Part shown: piece after piece, positions 51,071 to 61,660 of the stretch
How the letters are laid out: every line of letters starts with the position of its first letter
Position numbering within the stretch: the stretch's first letter is position 1
DNA from: Komagataeibacter xylinus
GTDB lineage: Bacteria > Pseudomonadota > Alphaproteobacteria > Acetobacterales > Acetobacteraceae
DNA: 64,000 bases
Assembly: GCF_009834365.1 (NCBI RefSeq)
Contig: NZ_CP041348.1
Coordinates: 926,501 to 990,500 of the forward strand
Direction of reading: 5' to 3'
Position numbers and translations under genes: made by a program
The notes under the pieces: generated by a model
The model's input: only the letters and a program-made list of their open reading frames with translations
The model's database searches: none
What the model was told of the DNA's origin: nothing

Positions 51071-52099
51071 TCAGGCCACCCGGTTATCGATAGTCGTGGT
51101 TGTGGGGGAGTTGTCGGGATGGATGGTGATTTCCGCGCCATGGCGGTAGCCACCCATCAGGATCGACTGCACGTCAGCGGCGAAGTTGCGCACCTTGTCG
51201 ATCGCGCCCTTGTTGCGGCGGACCAGCAGGTTGTAGCCCAGAACGGCAGGAACGGCGGTGCCGAGGCCGATGGCAGTCATGATCAGCGATTCACCAACCG
51301 GGCCTGCAACCTTGTCGATCGAAGCCTGGCCCGCGATGCCGATGGCGGTCAGGGCATGATAGATACCCCAGACGGTGCCGAACAGACCCACGAACGGCGA
51401 GGTCGAGCCCACGGTGCCGAGGAAGGCAAGGCCGCCCTGCAGCTTGGTCTGGATCACGTCAACCGAACGCTGGATGGACATGGTGGTCCAGGAATGCAGG
51501 TCGATGGACTCCTGCATCGTGCCTTCGTGGTGCTCGGCGGCCTTCACACCCGTATCGGCAATGTAGCGGAACGGGGAGTTCGCGGGCAGCGCTGCGGCAC
51601 CTTCCTTGATGGAACCCTTGGTCCAGAAATCGCTCATCACCTGCTTGGCGGCGTTCATCACGCGGGCCTGCTCGAAGAACTTGGTGATCATGATGTACCA
51701 GGTGCCCAGCGACATGAACACCATGATGAGCAGCACGCCACGGGCGATGAAGTCACCGTTGGCCCACAGCGCGCCAAGACCGTAGGGGTTGCCCTCGGGT
51801 GCCTTGGGCGCATCGGCCGGGGGAGCGGCGTCAGCAGCAGGTGCCGGGGCCGGTGCCTCTGCTGCGGGAGCGGGAGCTGCCGGTGCGGCGTCAGCGGCCG
51901 GGGCGTCGGCGCCCGGGGCCGGGGTTGCGGGTGCGCCAGCGCCATCGGTGGGCGGAGCGGAAACCGCCGGAGCCGAGGCCGCATCGTTCGCGGCCGGAGC
52001 GGCATCCTGCGCCAGCGCCGCAAGCGGCGAGGCAGCACACAGCATGGCAGCGAACGCGGCCGAGGCAACAAGGGTGTGTTTACGATGCAGTCTGATCAT
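51071..52099 (-). CDS. exbB: ExbB/TolQ/MotA-type proton channel with exported N-terminal extension
   Basis: The 342-residue protein has a signal peptide (VASAAFAAMLCAASPLAALAQ), then about 80 residues of almost pure Ala/Pro/Asp, then the three-helix ExbB core: GVLLIMVFMSLGTWYIMI, LAFLGTVGSTSPFVGLFGTVWGIYHAL and ESLIMTAIGLGTAVPAVLGYNLLVRR. It forms the pentameric stator that drives TonB. The long periplasmic Ala/Pro extension is found in some alphaproteobacterial ExbB proteins. tonB lies 89 bases upstream, and exbD starts two bases downstream. Confidence 0.95.
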   Translation of the reverse strand: MIRLHRKHTLVASAAFAAMLCAASPLAALAQDAAPAANDAASAPAVSAPPTDGAGAPATPAPGADAPAADAAPAAPAPAAEAPAPAPAADAAPPADAPKAPEGNPYGLGALWANGDFIARGVLLIMVFMSLGTWYIMITKFFEQARVMNAAKQVMSDFWTKGSIKEGAAALPANSPFRYIADTGVKAAEHHEGTMQESIDLHSWTTMSIQRSVDVIQTKLQGGLAFLGTVGSTSPFVGLFGTVWGIYHALTAIGIAGQASIDKVAGPVGESLIMTAIGLGTAVPAVLGYNLLVRRNKGAIDKVRNFAADVQSILMGGYRHGAEITIHPDNSPTTTTIDNRVA

Positions 52100-52188
52100 T
52101 TAACCAAAATCCTCTGGAGCAGGATGTTTTTTTCGCGATGCGGGCGGGGTGCTGCCGGCCCCCGCCGCGCCTGACCTAACACTCAGGC

Positions 52189-52857
52189 TCAGTCGTTCAG
52201 ACTGAACGTGATCGTATAGAGATGGTGGAACTCCTTGACGGGCACACCATTTTTGACTGCCGGCGCATAACGCGAACGGCGGACCGCCTTCAGGGCTGCG
52301 TCGGCAAATGCCTGGCCACCTTTTACGTTGACCACCTGGCAGTTGCTGGTCACGCCGGTCGGCTCCACGTCGCATGCCACGGACACAACGCCCTCACGGC
52401 CTTCTTCGGACATTTCCTCCGGATATTCCGGCACGACATGGTTCAGCGGCGACGTGCCAGCCGAATGATCGGGCACGGGCGGCGCGTTGGAGACGGGCGC
52501 ATCAGCCGGCGGCGTCGCCTTTGCGGGCGGCATGGGCTTGGGCGGCTTCTCGTGCGTCACCTTCATCGGCGGCGGCGGCGTCGGCACCTGAATCTTCGGC
52601 GGCGGAATATACGGCGGCGGCGGCTGCGTAATTTCCGGCGGCGGGGGTGGTGGCGGCGGCGGTGGCGGTGGAGGCGGCGGCTCCTTGATCATGTGCACCT
52701 CGACCGGCGGCTTGGGCGGCTCCTGGGGCGCATCTGGCGGCGAGCTGAGCCCGAACAGAAGCGCGAGCACCAGCAGCCCCTCGAATGCCAGGACGAGGGC
52801 AAAAACGATTACCTTTTGTAGTGTGTTATCACTCTGTTCCGCATACGTCATACCCAT
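52189..52857 (-). CDS. tonB: TonB energy transducer
   Basis: The 222-residue protein has the TonB plan. A short cytoplasmic N-terminus is followed by a membrane helix (VIVFALVLAFEGLLVLALLFGL), a long Pro-rich spacer (with runs of ten or more prolines around residues 60-75 and further PPP/KP repeats) and a C-terminal TonB domain (NHVVPEYPEEMSEEGREGVVSVACDVEPTGVTSNCQVVNVKGGQAFADAALKAVRRSRYAPAVKNG). Two cysteines in the C-terminal domain could pair. It contacts the TonB box of outer-membrane receptors. It is the first gene of tonB-exbB-exbD-exbD. Confidence 0.96.
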   Translation of the reverse strand: MGMTYAEQSDNTLQKVIVFALVLAFEGLLVLALLFGLSSPPDAPQEPPKPPVEVHMIKEPPPPPPPPPPPPPPPEITQPPPPYIPPPKIQVPTPPPPMKVTHEKPPKPMPPAKATPPADAPVSNAPPVPDHSAGTSPLNHVVPEYPEEMSEEGREGVVSVACDVEPTGVTSNCQVVNVKGGQAFADAALKAVRRSRYAPAVKNGVPVKEFHHLYTITFSLND

Positions 52858-52865
52858 ACCTCACT

Positions 52866-52920
52866 CAGAACGGCATAGTTTTTAGGAAGGATTATTACAG
52901 AATTTGTTCTGGATGTTCTG
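52866..52920. promoter_or_regulatory. Candidate operator with CAGAA/TTCTG half-sites upstream of tonB
   Basis: The palindrome CAGAATTTGTTCTG (52898-52911) lies about 40 bases before the tonB start, flanked by a further CAGAA at 52866-52870 and TTCTG at 52916-52920. On the minus strand a TAATAAT stretch beside it could be a -10 box. The regulator is unknown; it does not match a canonical Fur box. Confidence 0.35.
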
Positions 52921-53480
52921 ATTTCACCAATTTGACTACGGGAGTATGACCAGATTTCTACGAAACGACTGATGCGATCCGCCTTGTTCTCCCCGGCTTG
53001 ACCCTGAAGCACGATAATCCTCTTTCCCGGCGGAACGGAAAAGCATGACAGTCGCAGCCTCCGGCAGTCCATACGCCAATGCACGGACACTGGATGCATC
53101 CTGCCCTGACAAGCCAAGCCATTCATTCATCACGTTTTATCCATAAACATTATTAACATCTCGAAATCAACCCTGATCTTATATGAAATATTTTTATGTG
53201 CACCTTCTGCCCTGCAGGCCACTTCCTTCATGGCAAAAGGCCCTCCTGAAGCTGTGTTCCGCCTGCATGGCAGCCAAACAAAAAACCGTTCGTTCCAGCT
53301 TGATCAAAAAAAAAATCCAGTCAAGCAAAGTGTTAAAAAAATGAGAGAAAAATCCGTTCACACCCGTGCGGGCGGGCCTCGCCGCCAGCATATTACTTAT
53401 TCGATATGAATGGGGCCACGCGGGCAATACAGGCAGCAACAGTCATTCCGCCACCACCTTGGTTTCTTGCCAAAAACGGT
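52921..53480. other. AT-rich intergenic region between tonB and scpA
   Basis: No gene is supported in this 560-base stretch. The centre (about 53130-53350) is distinctly AT-rich with A-runs and T-runs, unlike most of the window, and probably includes upstream promoter sequence for the tonB operon. Short frames present (for example 53194-53439) lack ribosome binding sites and recognisable protein character. Confidence 0.5.
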
Positions 53481-54296
53481 TCAGGCCGCGCCGTCGCGCT
53501 CCACGTTGCCAAAACGGGGCAGCGTGTCGGGGCCGGGCTGGTAGGCCAGCGCCTCGCCCTGCTTGACCATTTCCAGGCAGGCGGTGAACGTGCTGCTCCA
53601 CGCCGAGCGCCGCAGCCCCGTGCGCCGCACGCCCTCCGCCCCATGCCGAACGGAATCGGGCAGCATGCGGTCCAGCGGCACGGGTTTGCGGGCATGGGCC
53701 AGGCAGGCGCGCACCCGTACGCGCGCCTCCTCGACCGAGAACAGGTCAAGCTGCACCGGAGCATAGAAGGGCGTCGGCTCGGGCATGGCGCCCCAGTTGC
53801 CATCAAACACCGCAAGGCAACCCCACAGGAATTCGATCCGGTCCACTTTCCAGGCAGCCGATTCGTAACCCTGTGCAGGCTGTGCACCGCCAAAGGCATG
53901 AACATCGCGCCCGAGTTGCGCGCGCGCCGCCAGCCAGCCTGCCAGTTGTTCCGCCTGCTCGGCCGCGATCAGGCGCGCGCGCAGCTCGTGCGCCTCCTGC
54001 GTCGCCTGCTGCTGGCGCGGATCATCGGCAGGCAGCAAAAGCCGCGAGCGCAGCAGCAGCAGGCCCGACGCCATGACCACCCATTGCGCCTTCATGCCCA
54101 GCGGCAGGGCGGCATGCGCCCGCGCGGCCTCGGCCAGTTGATCGATCAGGGCCACGATATCAAGCCGGGTCAGATCGATTTCACGCGCATGGGCCAGTTG
54201 CACCAGATGCGTCAGATCACCCTGATACGCATCGAGCATGATGACCGGCTCGGAGCCGGGCCGCGCGGGGTCGAACAGGTCGGACTGGCGGGTCAT
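53481..54296 (-). CDS. scpA: ScpA-like kleisin (segregation and condensation protein A)
   Basis: The 271-residue product begins after the ATGA overlap with the upstream gene. The kleisin N-terminal pattern is visible: MLDAYQGDLTHLVQLAHAREIDLTRLDIVALIDQLAE, then MKAQWVVMASGLLLLRSRLLLP, the usual YLVMAATLLxIKSRxLLP block. The C-terminal winged-helix part (STFTACLEMVKQGEALAYQ) fits FLALLELxKxG. ScpA bridges SMC heads in chromosome condensation, normally with ScpB, which is not adjacent here. It is the last gene of a three-gene overlapping operon after a tyrosine recombinase and an unknown protein. Confidence 0.85.
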   Translation of the reverse strand: MTRQSDLFDPARPGSEPVIMLDAYQGDLTHLVQLAHAREIDLTRLDIVALIDQLAEAARAHAALPLGMKAQWVVMASGLLLLRSRLLLPADDPRQQQATQEAHELRARLIAAEQAEQLAGWLAARAQLGRDVHAFGGAQPAQGYESAAWKVDRIEFLWGCLAVFDGNWGAMPEPTPFYAPVQLDLFSVEEARVRVRACLAHARKPVPLDRMLPDSVRHGAEGVRRTGLRRSAWSSTFTACLEMVKQGEALAYQPGPDTLPRFGNVERDGAA

Positions 54297-54997
54297 GTCA
54301 GGGGCCGCTGGGTCAGGCGGAAGGTCAGCGTGGGGTAATGCTCCTCCATCCGGCGCACCACGGGCGCTGGCGTGCCGCCACGGGTGAAAAAGCCATACAC
54401 CACCGCCCGATGCCCGCGCGGCAGCCGCCTGCCCGCCCTGCGCCCCGGCACCAGCGCCACCTGGGCGGGCGCTTCCACCACCCCCCAACTGGCCAACAGC
54501 CAGGCGCGGGCATCGGGGTGGGTCACGCCAAGGTGCAGGATGTGTTCGGGCACGGGCACCAGGCGGTTGAAATCCAGCGGGCAGGCGCCCTCGGGCCGCA
54601 GGGCCAGGCGGGCATGACGCGCCTCCGCCGCCGCGCGGAACTGGCGGGCAAGGATGCGGCACCCTTCCACCGACAGGCTGCCCCGGTCCTGACCGGGCCT
54701 GTTGGCCCCGATGGCCAGCGCGAACATGTCTTCTTCCACCCGCTCGGCATCGAACGGCCACGGAATCAGCCCTGGCCCGGCGGCCTCGGCGGCGAAGGCC
54801 GCCATGCCCGCGTCAGGCCCATGCACAAGCAGGTGCCAGCCCTGCCAGGGCACCGGCCCCGCAGGCGCGGGCCAGGCGGAAAGCGGCCGCCGCCCCCGGC
54901 GCGCGGCCGGACGACGGGCCGGGGCCGAGGGGCCTTCCTCCTCGCGCGGGGTGGCGGGCGGCAGGTCGGCCCAGGGCAGGCGCAGGGTTTCAGTCAT
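54293..54997 (-). CDS. Unknown protein between a tyrosine recombinase and ScpA
   Basis: The 234-residue product starts at an ATG overlapping the recombinase stop and ends overlapping the scpA start. The N-terminus is basic and Pro/Arg-rich (SAPARRPAARRGRRP). The middle has GWHLLVHGPDAGMAAFAAEAAGPGLIPWPFDAERVEEDMFALAIG. Near the C-terminus are HILHLGVTHPDARAWLLASWG and YGFFTRGGTPAPVVRRMEEHYPTLTFRL. No signal peptide or membrane segment is seen. I do not recognise it. Tight coupling on both sides suggests a role shared with the recombinase and ScpA. Confidence 0.75.
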   Translation of the reverse strand: MTETLRLPWADLPPATPREEEGPSAPARRPAARRGRRPLSAWPAPAGPVPWQGWHLLVHGPDAGMAAFAAEAAGPGLIPWPFDAERVEEDMFALAIGANRPGQDRGSLSVEGCRILARQFRAAAEARHARLALRPEGACPLDFNRLVPVPEHILHLGVTHPDARAWLLASWGVVEAPAQVALVPGRRAGRRLPRGHRAVVYGFFTRGGTPAPVVRRMEEHYPTLTFRLTQRPLT

Positions 54998-55856
54998 AGG
55001 CAAGCAGGTCTGCATAAGGGCGCAGGGCGCGCGGATCACGGTAGCGGGTGCGTTGGCCCAGAGCCGTGGCGTCCATGCCGTGGCGCAGGGCCTCGACAAT
55101 AAAGCCAGCCCGCAGCGCATGGGCGCTGAGCCGGGCCACGGTGGCGGGGGGCACTTCGGCCATCAGCGCCCGGCGTTGCAGGATGCGGGTCACGGCATAA
55201 GGGGTCAGCGCCCGCCCGCCCACGCGCTCGCCCTTGGAAATGGCACGGAACAGCGGCCCGGTCTGCCTGTGCGCCACCTGCTGCCATGCCGTAAAGGCCG
55301 CCGCCGGGCACAGGCCACGCTCCTGCGCCACGGGCAGCACTATGGTGGGGGTCTCATGCCCGTCGCGCACCGTCAGCATCACCGCCTGGGGGGTAAGGCG
55401 CACATCTTCCACCTGCAGCCCCACCAGCTCCGAGCGGCGCAATGCGCCCGCGAAGCCGAACAGCAGCAGGCAACGATCGCGCAGGCCGCGCACGCCATCG
55501 GTACAGCGTTCGGACATGGCGCCCAGCATGGCGGGGGTGACCACGGCGGGGCGCGGCGCGGGGCGGCTGGCCTGCTCCAGCATCTCGGCCAGTGCCGCGC
55601 GGATGAGCGGATGCGTGACATCCCACGCCAGGGCGTTGAAGCGGTGCATCTTGCCAATGGCGGCCAGGCGGCGGCGGATGGTGGCGGGGGCAAACGTGCC
55701 CAGACTGCGCAGGTAGGCTGCCACCCCCTCAGGCGTTGCGGGAATGGGAGAGATGGCGTGCTCCGCGCACCATTGCGTAAAATGCACCCAGTCCGCCCGG
55801 TAAGCGCGCAGGGTGGCCGTGGCCTCCCGCGTGGGGGCCTCCTGTGGCGTGGTCAT
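54990..55856 (-). CDS. Tyrosine recombinase/integrase, XerC/D-like
   Basis: The 288-residue protein has a SAM-like N-terminal core-binding domain (TLRAYRADWVHFTQWCAEHAISPIPATPEGVAAYL) and the catalytic domain: GALRRSELVGL with the first Arg, SAHALRAGF with the H-x-x-R pair, and a final RDPRALRPYADLL with the probable Tyr nucleophile. It should cut and rejoin DNA at specific sites. No phage or integron surrounds it. The start at MTTPQEA (55856) has GCGGA at good spacing; an ATG at 55862 is also possible. It is the first gene of a compact operon ending in scpA. Confidence 0.85.
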   Translation of the reverse strand: MTTPQEAPTREATATLRAYRADWVHFTQWCAEHAISPIPATPEGVAAYLRSLGTFAPATIRRRLAAIGKMHRFNALAWDVTHPLIRAALAEMLEQASRPAPRPAVVTPAMLGAMSERCTDGVRGLRDRCLLLFGFAGALRRSELVGLQVEDVRLTPQAVMLTVRDGHETPTIVLPVAQERGLCPAAAFTAWQQVAHRQTGPLFRAISKGERVGGRALTPYAVTRILQRRALMAEVPPATVARLSAHALRAGFIVEALRHGMDATALGQRTRYRDPRALRPYADLLAYD

Positions 55857-55878
55857 GGGCATTTTCCGCGTGGCCGGA

Positions 55879-57597
55879 TCAGACCAGTTCCATCCGGTTG
55901 ACATCCACCATGCCAAAATCCGTGATCTTGAGGTGCGGGATCACCGGCAGCGGCAGGAAGGCAAGCTGGAGGAACGGTTCATCAAGCTGGCAACCCAGGG
56001 CGCGTGCGGCGGCACGCAGCACCTCAAGCTGGTCGCGCACGGCCTCGAACGGCGCATCGCTCATCAGCCCCGCCACGGGCAGCGGCATGTCGGCCACCAC
56101 CTTGCCATCACGCACGACCACAAAGCCGCCGCCGGTCTTTTCCAGATGGTTGACCGCCAGCGCCATGTCGGCATCGTTCATGCCGACCACACAGATATTA
56201 TGGCTGTCATGCCCCACCGATGAGGCCAGCGCCCCGCCAGACAGCCCGAAGCCCTTAACAAAGCCCCGGCCGATATTGTCGTTATGCCCATGCCGCGCCA
56301 CCACGCAGATACGCGCGATATCCTGCGCCGGATCAGGCTGTACGATGCCATCCTCCACCGGCAGGTCGGCATGCAGGAAAGGGGTTATGATCTGGCCGGG
56401 CAGCAGGCCGATTACGGGGCGCTGCGTGCCGCTGCCCTTTATTTCCATATCCGCCGCGCTGACCGGAGCGGGCAGGCTGATGCTCTCCAGCCCCACGGGG
56501 GCAATGACCGCGCGGGCAGCAAACAGCGCATCATTCACCAGGCGGCCCGCGCTGATCACATCCGATACGCGGCATTCGCGCAGGTCATCAAGCAGCACGA
56601 TATCGGCACGCTTGCCCGGCGCGATCATGCCCCGGTCGCGCAGGCCAAAGGCATTGGCCGCACTGAGGGACGCGCTGCGATAGGCGGCAAGCGGCTCGAC
56701 ACCCAGCGAGATGGCAAGGCGGATCAGGTAATCCAGATGGCCTTCATGCGCGATTTCCAGCGGATTACGGTCATCGGTGCAGAAAGCGAAGAAGGGCGAG
56801 GTCACCGGGTTGAGCAGCGGAACGAGCGCGCGCAGGTCCTTGCACACCGAGCCTTCGCGGATCAGCACCATCATGCCCTTGCGCACTTTTTCCAGCGCTT
56901 CTTCCGCCGTGGTGGCTTCATGGTCGGTGGTGATGCCCGCGCTCAGGTAGCCATTGAGTTTGCGCCCACGCAGCAGCGGGGCGTGACCATCGATATGGCC
57001 CCCGGCAAAGGCTTCCAGCTTTTCCAGGCAGACCGGGTCGCCATTCAGCACGCCGGGAATGTTCATGAACTCGGCCAGGCCAATCACCTTGGGGTGGTCG
57101 CGATAGGCCAGCAGATCGGCTGCACCGAGCGTGGCACCCGAGGTTTCAAGATGGGTGGACGGCACGCAGCTTGAAAGATTGACCCGCAGGTCCATCACCG
57201 TGCGCAGGGCGGCTTCGGTAAAGTAATCCAGCGCCGGGCGGCCGAGCACGTTGGCCATCTCGTGCGGGTCGCATATGGCGGTGGTCACGCCATGGGGCAG
57301 CACGCAGCGATCGAACTCGAAAGGCGTGATGAGCGAGGATTCGACATGCAGGTGCGTGTCAATGAAGCCGGGCACGGCGATGCGGCCACGGCCCTCGATT
57401 ACGTTGGTGCCCTCGTAGTGGTCCAGCGTGCCGACAATGGTGTCGCCACAGATGGCGATGTCGGTTGGCAGCATCTCCCCCGTCACCAGATCAAACAGGC
57501 GCACATCACGGATGACGGTATCGGCCACCATGCGCCCGCTACCCTGTGCAATCCGGCTGGAAATCGTGCTTGCTGCCATCCTGTCCCACTTCCCCAT
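55879..57597 (-). CDS. ade: Adenine deaminase
   Basis: The 572-residue amidohydrolase contains the adenine deaminase signatures [44 protein letters not shown], the HIDGHAPLL metal-site region, [12 protein letters not shown] and a late [26 protein letters not shown]. It converts adenine to hypoxanthine and ammonia with metal ions, for purine salvage. The ATG at 57597 lies ten bases after AGGGAA; an ATG six codons later is possible. It sits close to the recombinase gene (23 bases to its start), but the relationship looks incidental. Confidence 0.96.
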   Translation of the reverse strand: MGKWDRMAASTISSRIAQGSGRMVADTVIRDVRLFDLVTGEMLPTDIAICGDTIVGTLDHYEGTNVIEGRGRIAVPGFIDTHLHVESSLITPFEFDRCVLPHGVTTAICDPHEMANVLGRPALDYFTEAALRTVMDLRVNLSSCVPSTHLETSGATLGAADLLAYRDHPKVIGLAEFMNIPGVLNGDPVCLEKLEAFAGGHIDGHAPLLRGRKLNGYLSAGITTDHEATTAEEALEKVRKGMMVLIREGSVCKDLRALVPLLNPVTSPFFAFCTDDRNPLEIAHEGHLDYLIRLAISLGVEPLAAYRSASLSAANAFGLRDRGMIAPGKRADIVLLDDLRECRVSDVISAGRLVNDALFAARAVIAPVGLESISLPAPVSAADMEIKGSGTQRPVIGLLPGQIITPFLHADLPVEDGIVQPDPAQDIARICVVARHGHNDNIGRGFVKGFGLSGGALASSVGHDSHNICVVGMNDADMALAVNHLEKTGGGFVVVRDGKVVADMPLPVAGLMSDAPFEAVRDQLEVLRAAARALGCQLDEPFLQLAFLPLPVIPHLKITDFGMVDVNRMELV

Positions 57598-57728
57598 AAA
57601 ATGATGTTCCCTGCTACTCTATCACAACGGGGCGGCTGGCAAATCGGCACACGAATTCTTTTTCAGGCCAGCGCCCTGCGCCCCGCCTGCATGATTGACA
57701 AGGCAGGCGGGATTGATGATCCTGACCG

Positions 57729-59814
<2,086 letters not shown>

Positions 59815-59817
59815 AAC

Positions 59818-59900
59818 AGAAGTTTTGGGTGAAGCTTTTTTCAAAAAGCTTGAGAAGAACGCCGCCTTTTTGAAAAAAGGCGGCACCCAAAAACTTTTAT
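59818..59900 (+). repeat. Dispersed double-hairpin repeat, copy 9
   Basis: The left arm AGAAGTTTTGGGTG, first hairpin AAGCTTTTTTCAAAAAGCTT, spacer GAGAAGAAC, second perfect hairpin GCCGCC ... GGCGGC and right arm CACCCAAAAACTTTTAT are all present. It starts three bases after the thiC stop and ends 23 bases before the stop of the convergent small gene. Confidence 0.95.
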
Positions 59901-59923
59901 CCGTGTTTTAATTAAGGAAGGCG

Positions 59924-60325
59924 TTAACGGGAGGCCACCACCGCCTCGCGCTGCACGGCCACCGCTGCGCCACCATCCCTGCGGATCATGAGAAAGCGCC
60001 CGGACCACGATCCTTCAATCCGCCACGTTCCCTCGATTTCAGTGCTATCGGCATTCAGCCTGCCCGCATACAGCACGACATGCTGGCGCGGACCGCCCTC
60101 ATAGGTTTTGGTAAAACGCACCTCGGCTGCGTGGCGCATGCCACGTACGGTCGAGACAAAACATTCCGCCCCGGCCTGACCTGAGGCCGGGCGCTCCGTT
60201 ACCGTGCCACCCATGGCGCCACCGGCCTCGAACAGGGAGGCGGAGAAAAACTCCGGCGGCAACGTGCGCGGGTAGCTGAACTGGCCATCCCACTGCCCCG
60301 TCACATCAAACCTGTTTACAGCCAT
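59924..60325 (-). CDS. Small beta-rich protein of unknown function
   Basis: The 133-residue product is predicted to be mostly beta strands: FDVTGQWDGQFSYP at the start and TEIEGTWRIEGSWSGRFLMIRRD near the end. Repeated G-x-W-x-G turns resemble lipocalin- or avidin-like small barrels, but the match is structural impression only. No signal peptide is seen. Convergent with thiC across repeat copy 9. The ATG at 60325 has a GGGGAGATC-type site about nine bases upstream. Function unknown. Confidence 0.68.
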   Translation of the reverse strand: MAVNRFDVTGQWDGQFSYPRTLPPEFFSASLFEAGGAMGGTVTERPASGQAGAECFVSTVRGMRHAAEVRFTKTYEGGPRQHVVLYAGRLNADSTEIEGTWRIEGSWSGRFLMIRRDGGAAVAVQREAVVASR

Positions 60326-60360
60326 TGCGATCTCCCCGCCCCTGAACTGCCTGCCACAAA

Positions 60361-60400
60361 ATAAAACGGGCCATGCCTTACAGCATGACCCGCCTTTTTT
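60361..60400 (-). terminator. Probable bidirectional terminator after ilvE
   Basis: The minus strand reads CGGGTCATGC, a six-base loop, GCATGGCCCG and then TTTTATTT, with one mismatch in the stem. On the plus strand the same hairpin is followed by CCTTTTTT. It lies just after the ilvE stop. Confidence 0.82.
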
Positions 60401-60427
60401 CCATTTTCCTGCCTTGCGGGAGGGAAA

Positions 60428-61519
60428 TCAGATCACCTTTTCCACCCAGCCATGGGTATCAGGCGCCGTGCCGCGCTGGATGCCGATCAGGGCATTGCGC
60501 AGCTTGGCCGTGACCGGGCCAATGCCCGCGCCATCACCAATCACCGCCTCGCCCTTGTGGCCACGGAAGCGCCCGATGGGCGAGACCACCGCCGCCGTGC
60601 CGCAGGCAAACACTTCCTTCAGGCGGCCCGAGGCCGCATCGGCATAAAGCTGGTCAATGGCGTAGGGCTCCTCACGCACGGTCAGGCCCATCTCACGCGC
60701 AAGGGTGAGCAGCGAATCGCGGGTGATGCCGCGCAGGATGGTGCCGGTCAGCGGCGGGGTGGCAACCGTGCCATCATCGAACACGAAGAACACGTTCATG
60801 CCGCCCATTTCCTCGATCCAGCGGCGCTCCACCGCATCAAGGAACAGCACCTGCGCGCAGCCATGGCCCTTGGCTTCCTGCTGGGCCAGCAGGCTTGCGG
60901 CATAGTTGCCGCCGCACTTGGCCTCGCCCGTGCCACCGGGAGCGGCGCGACAGAAATCAGACACCCACACGCTCACCGCTTCCGCACCGAAATAGGCGCC
61001 CACGGGCGAGGCAATGACCATGAACAGGTATTCCGACGCAGGCTTGACGCCGAGGAACGTCTCGCTCGCAATCATGTAGGGGCGGATGTACAGGCTCTCA
61101 TCAGGCTTGCCCGGCACCCATGCATGGTCCACGCGCACGAGCTGGCGCACGGCCTCGACAAACACGTCCTCCGGCAGTTCGGCCATGGCAAGGCGCTCGG
61201 CCGATTTGCGGAAACGCGCGGCATTGGCCTGCGGGCGGAACAGGGTAATGCCGCCTTCCGCCGTGCGGTAGGCTTTCATGCCCTCGAATATTTCCTGCGC
61301 GTAGTGCAGCACGGCCGCCGCCGGGTCGAGAGTCAACGGCGCATAAGGCTGTACGCGGGCATCATGCCATCCCCTGCCTTCCTGGTAGCGGATCACGACC
61401 ATGTTGTCGGTAAAGACACGCCCGAAACCGGGATTGGCCAGAATTTCCGCCCGTCGCTCGGGCGAGACCGGGGTCGCGGTGGGTGAAAGCGTGAAGGGAA
61501 GGGAAGTGGCGCTGTCCAT
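60428..61519 (-). CDS. ilvE: Branched-chain amino acid aminotransferase
   Basis: The 363-residue enzyme is a fold-type IV PLP aminotransferase of the longer BCAT type. It shows LHYAQEIFEGMKAYRTAEGGITLFRPQANAARF, YIRPYMIASETFLGVKPASEY, the PLP lysine in GEAKCGGNYAASLLAQ, and LTGTILRGITRDSLLTLA. It transfers the amino group between glutamate and the keto acids of Leu, Ile and Val. The start at MDSATSLP (61519) agrees with the family N-terminus; the frame extends 31 codons upstream with no ribosome binding site. Other ilv genes are not adjacent. Confidence 0.95.
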   Translation of the reverse strand: MDSATSLPFTLSPTATPVSPERRAEILANPGFGRVFTDNMVVIRYQEGRGWHDARVQPYAPLTLDPAAAVLHYAQEIFEGMKAYRTAEGGITLFRPQANAARFRKSAERLAMAELPEDVFVEAVRQLVRVDHAWVPGKPDESLYIRPYMIASETFLGVKPASEYLFMVIASPVGAYFGAEAVSVWVSDFCRAAPGGTGEAKCGGNYAASLLAQQEAKGHGCAQVLFLDAVERRWIEEMGGMNVFFVFDDGTVATPPLTGTILRGITRDSLLTLAREMGLTVREEPYAIDQLYADAASGRLKEVFACGTAAVVSPIGRFRGHKGEAVIGDGAGIGPVTAKLRNALIGIQRGTAPDTHGWVEKVI

Positions 61520-61660
61520 AGCCGTTATTTCTCTTTCATCATGGCGCTGGCGCGCCATACGGAGCGCGCCCCTGCCCGCCTCAAGCTGCGGGCAACCGCA
61601 CCAGAAGTTCACCAGAACATTGCGCCGGTCAACCCCGCCCCGTGCGCATGACCCCTGCTT

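Noticed and set aside
51789..52103. Gly/Ala-rich plus-strand frame resembling a glycine-rich protein
   Set aside because: It is the complement of the Ala/Pro-rich extension of ExbB.
52222..52821. Arg/Gly-rich plus-strand frame resembling an RNA-binding protein
   Set aside because: It is the complement of the polyproline region of TonB.
54338..55901. Plus-strand frames of 254 and 399 codons
   Set aside because: Antisense of the unknown/recombinase operon, which has coupled start/stop overlaps and a recognisable recombinase.
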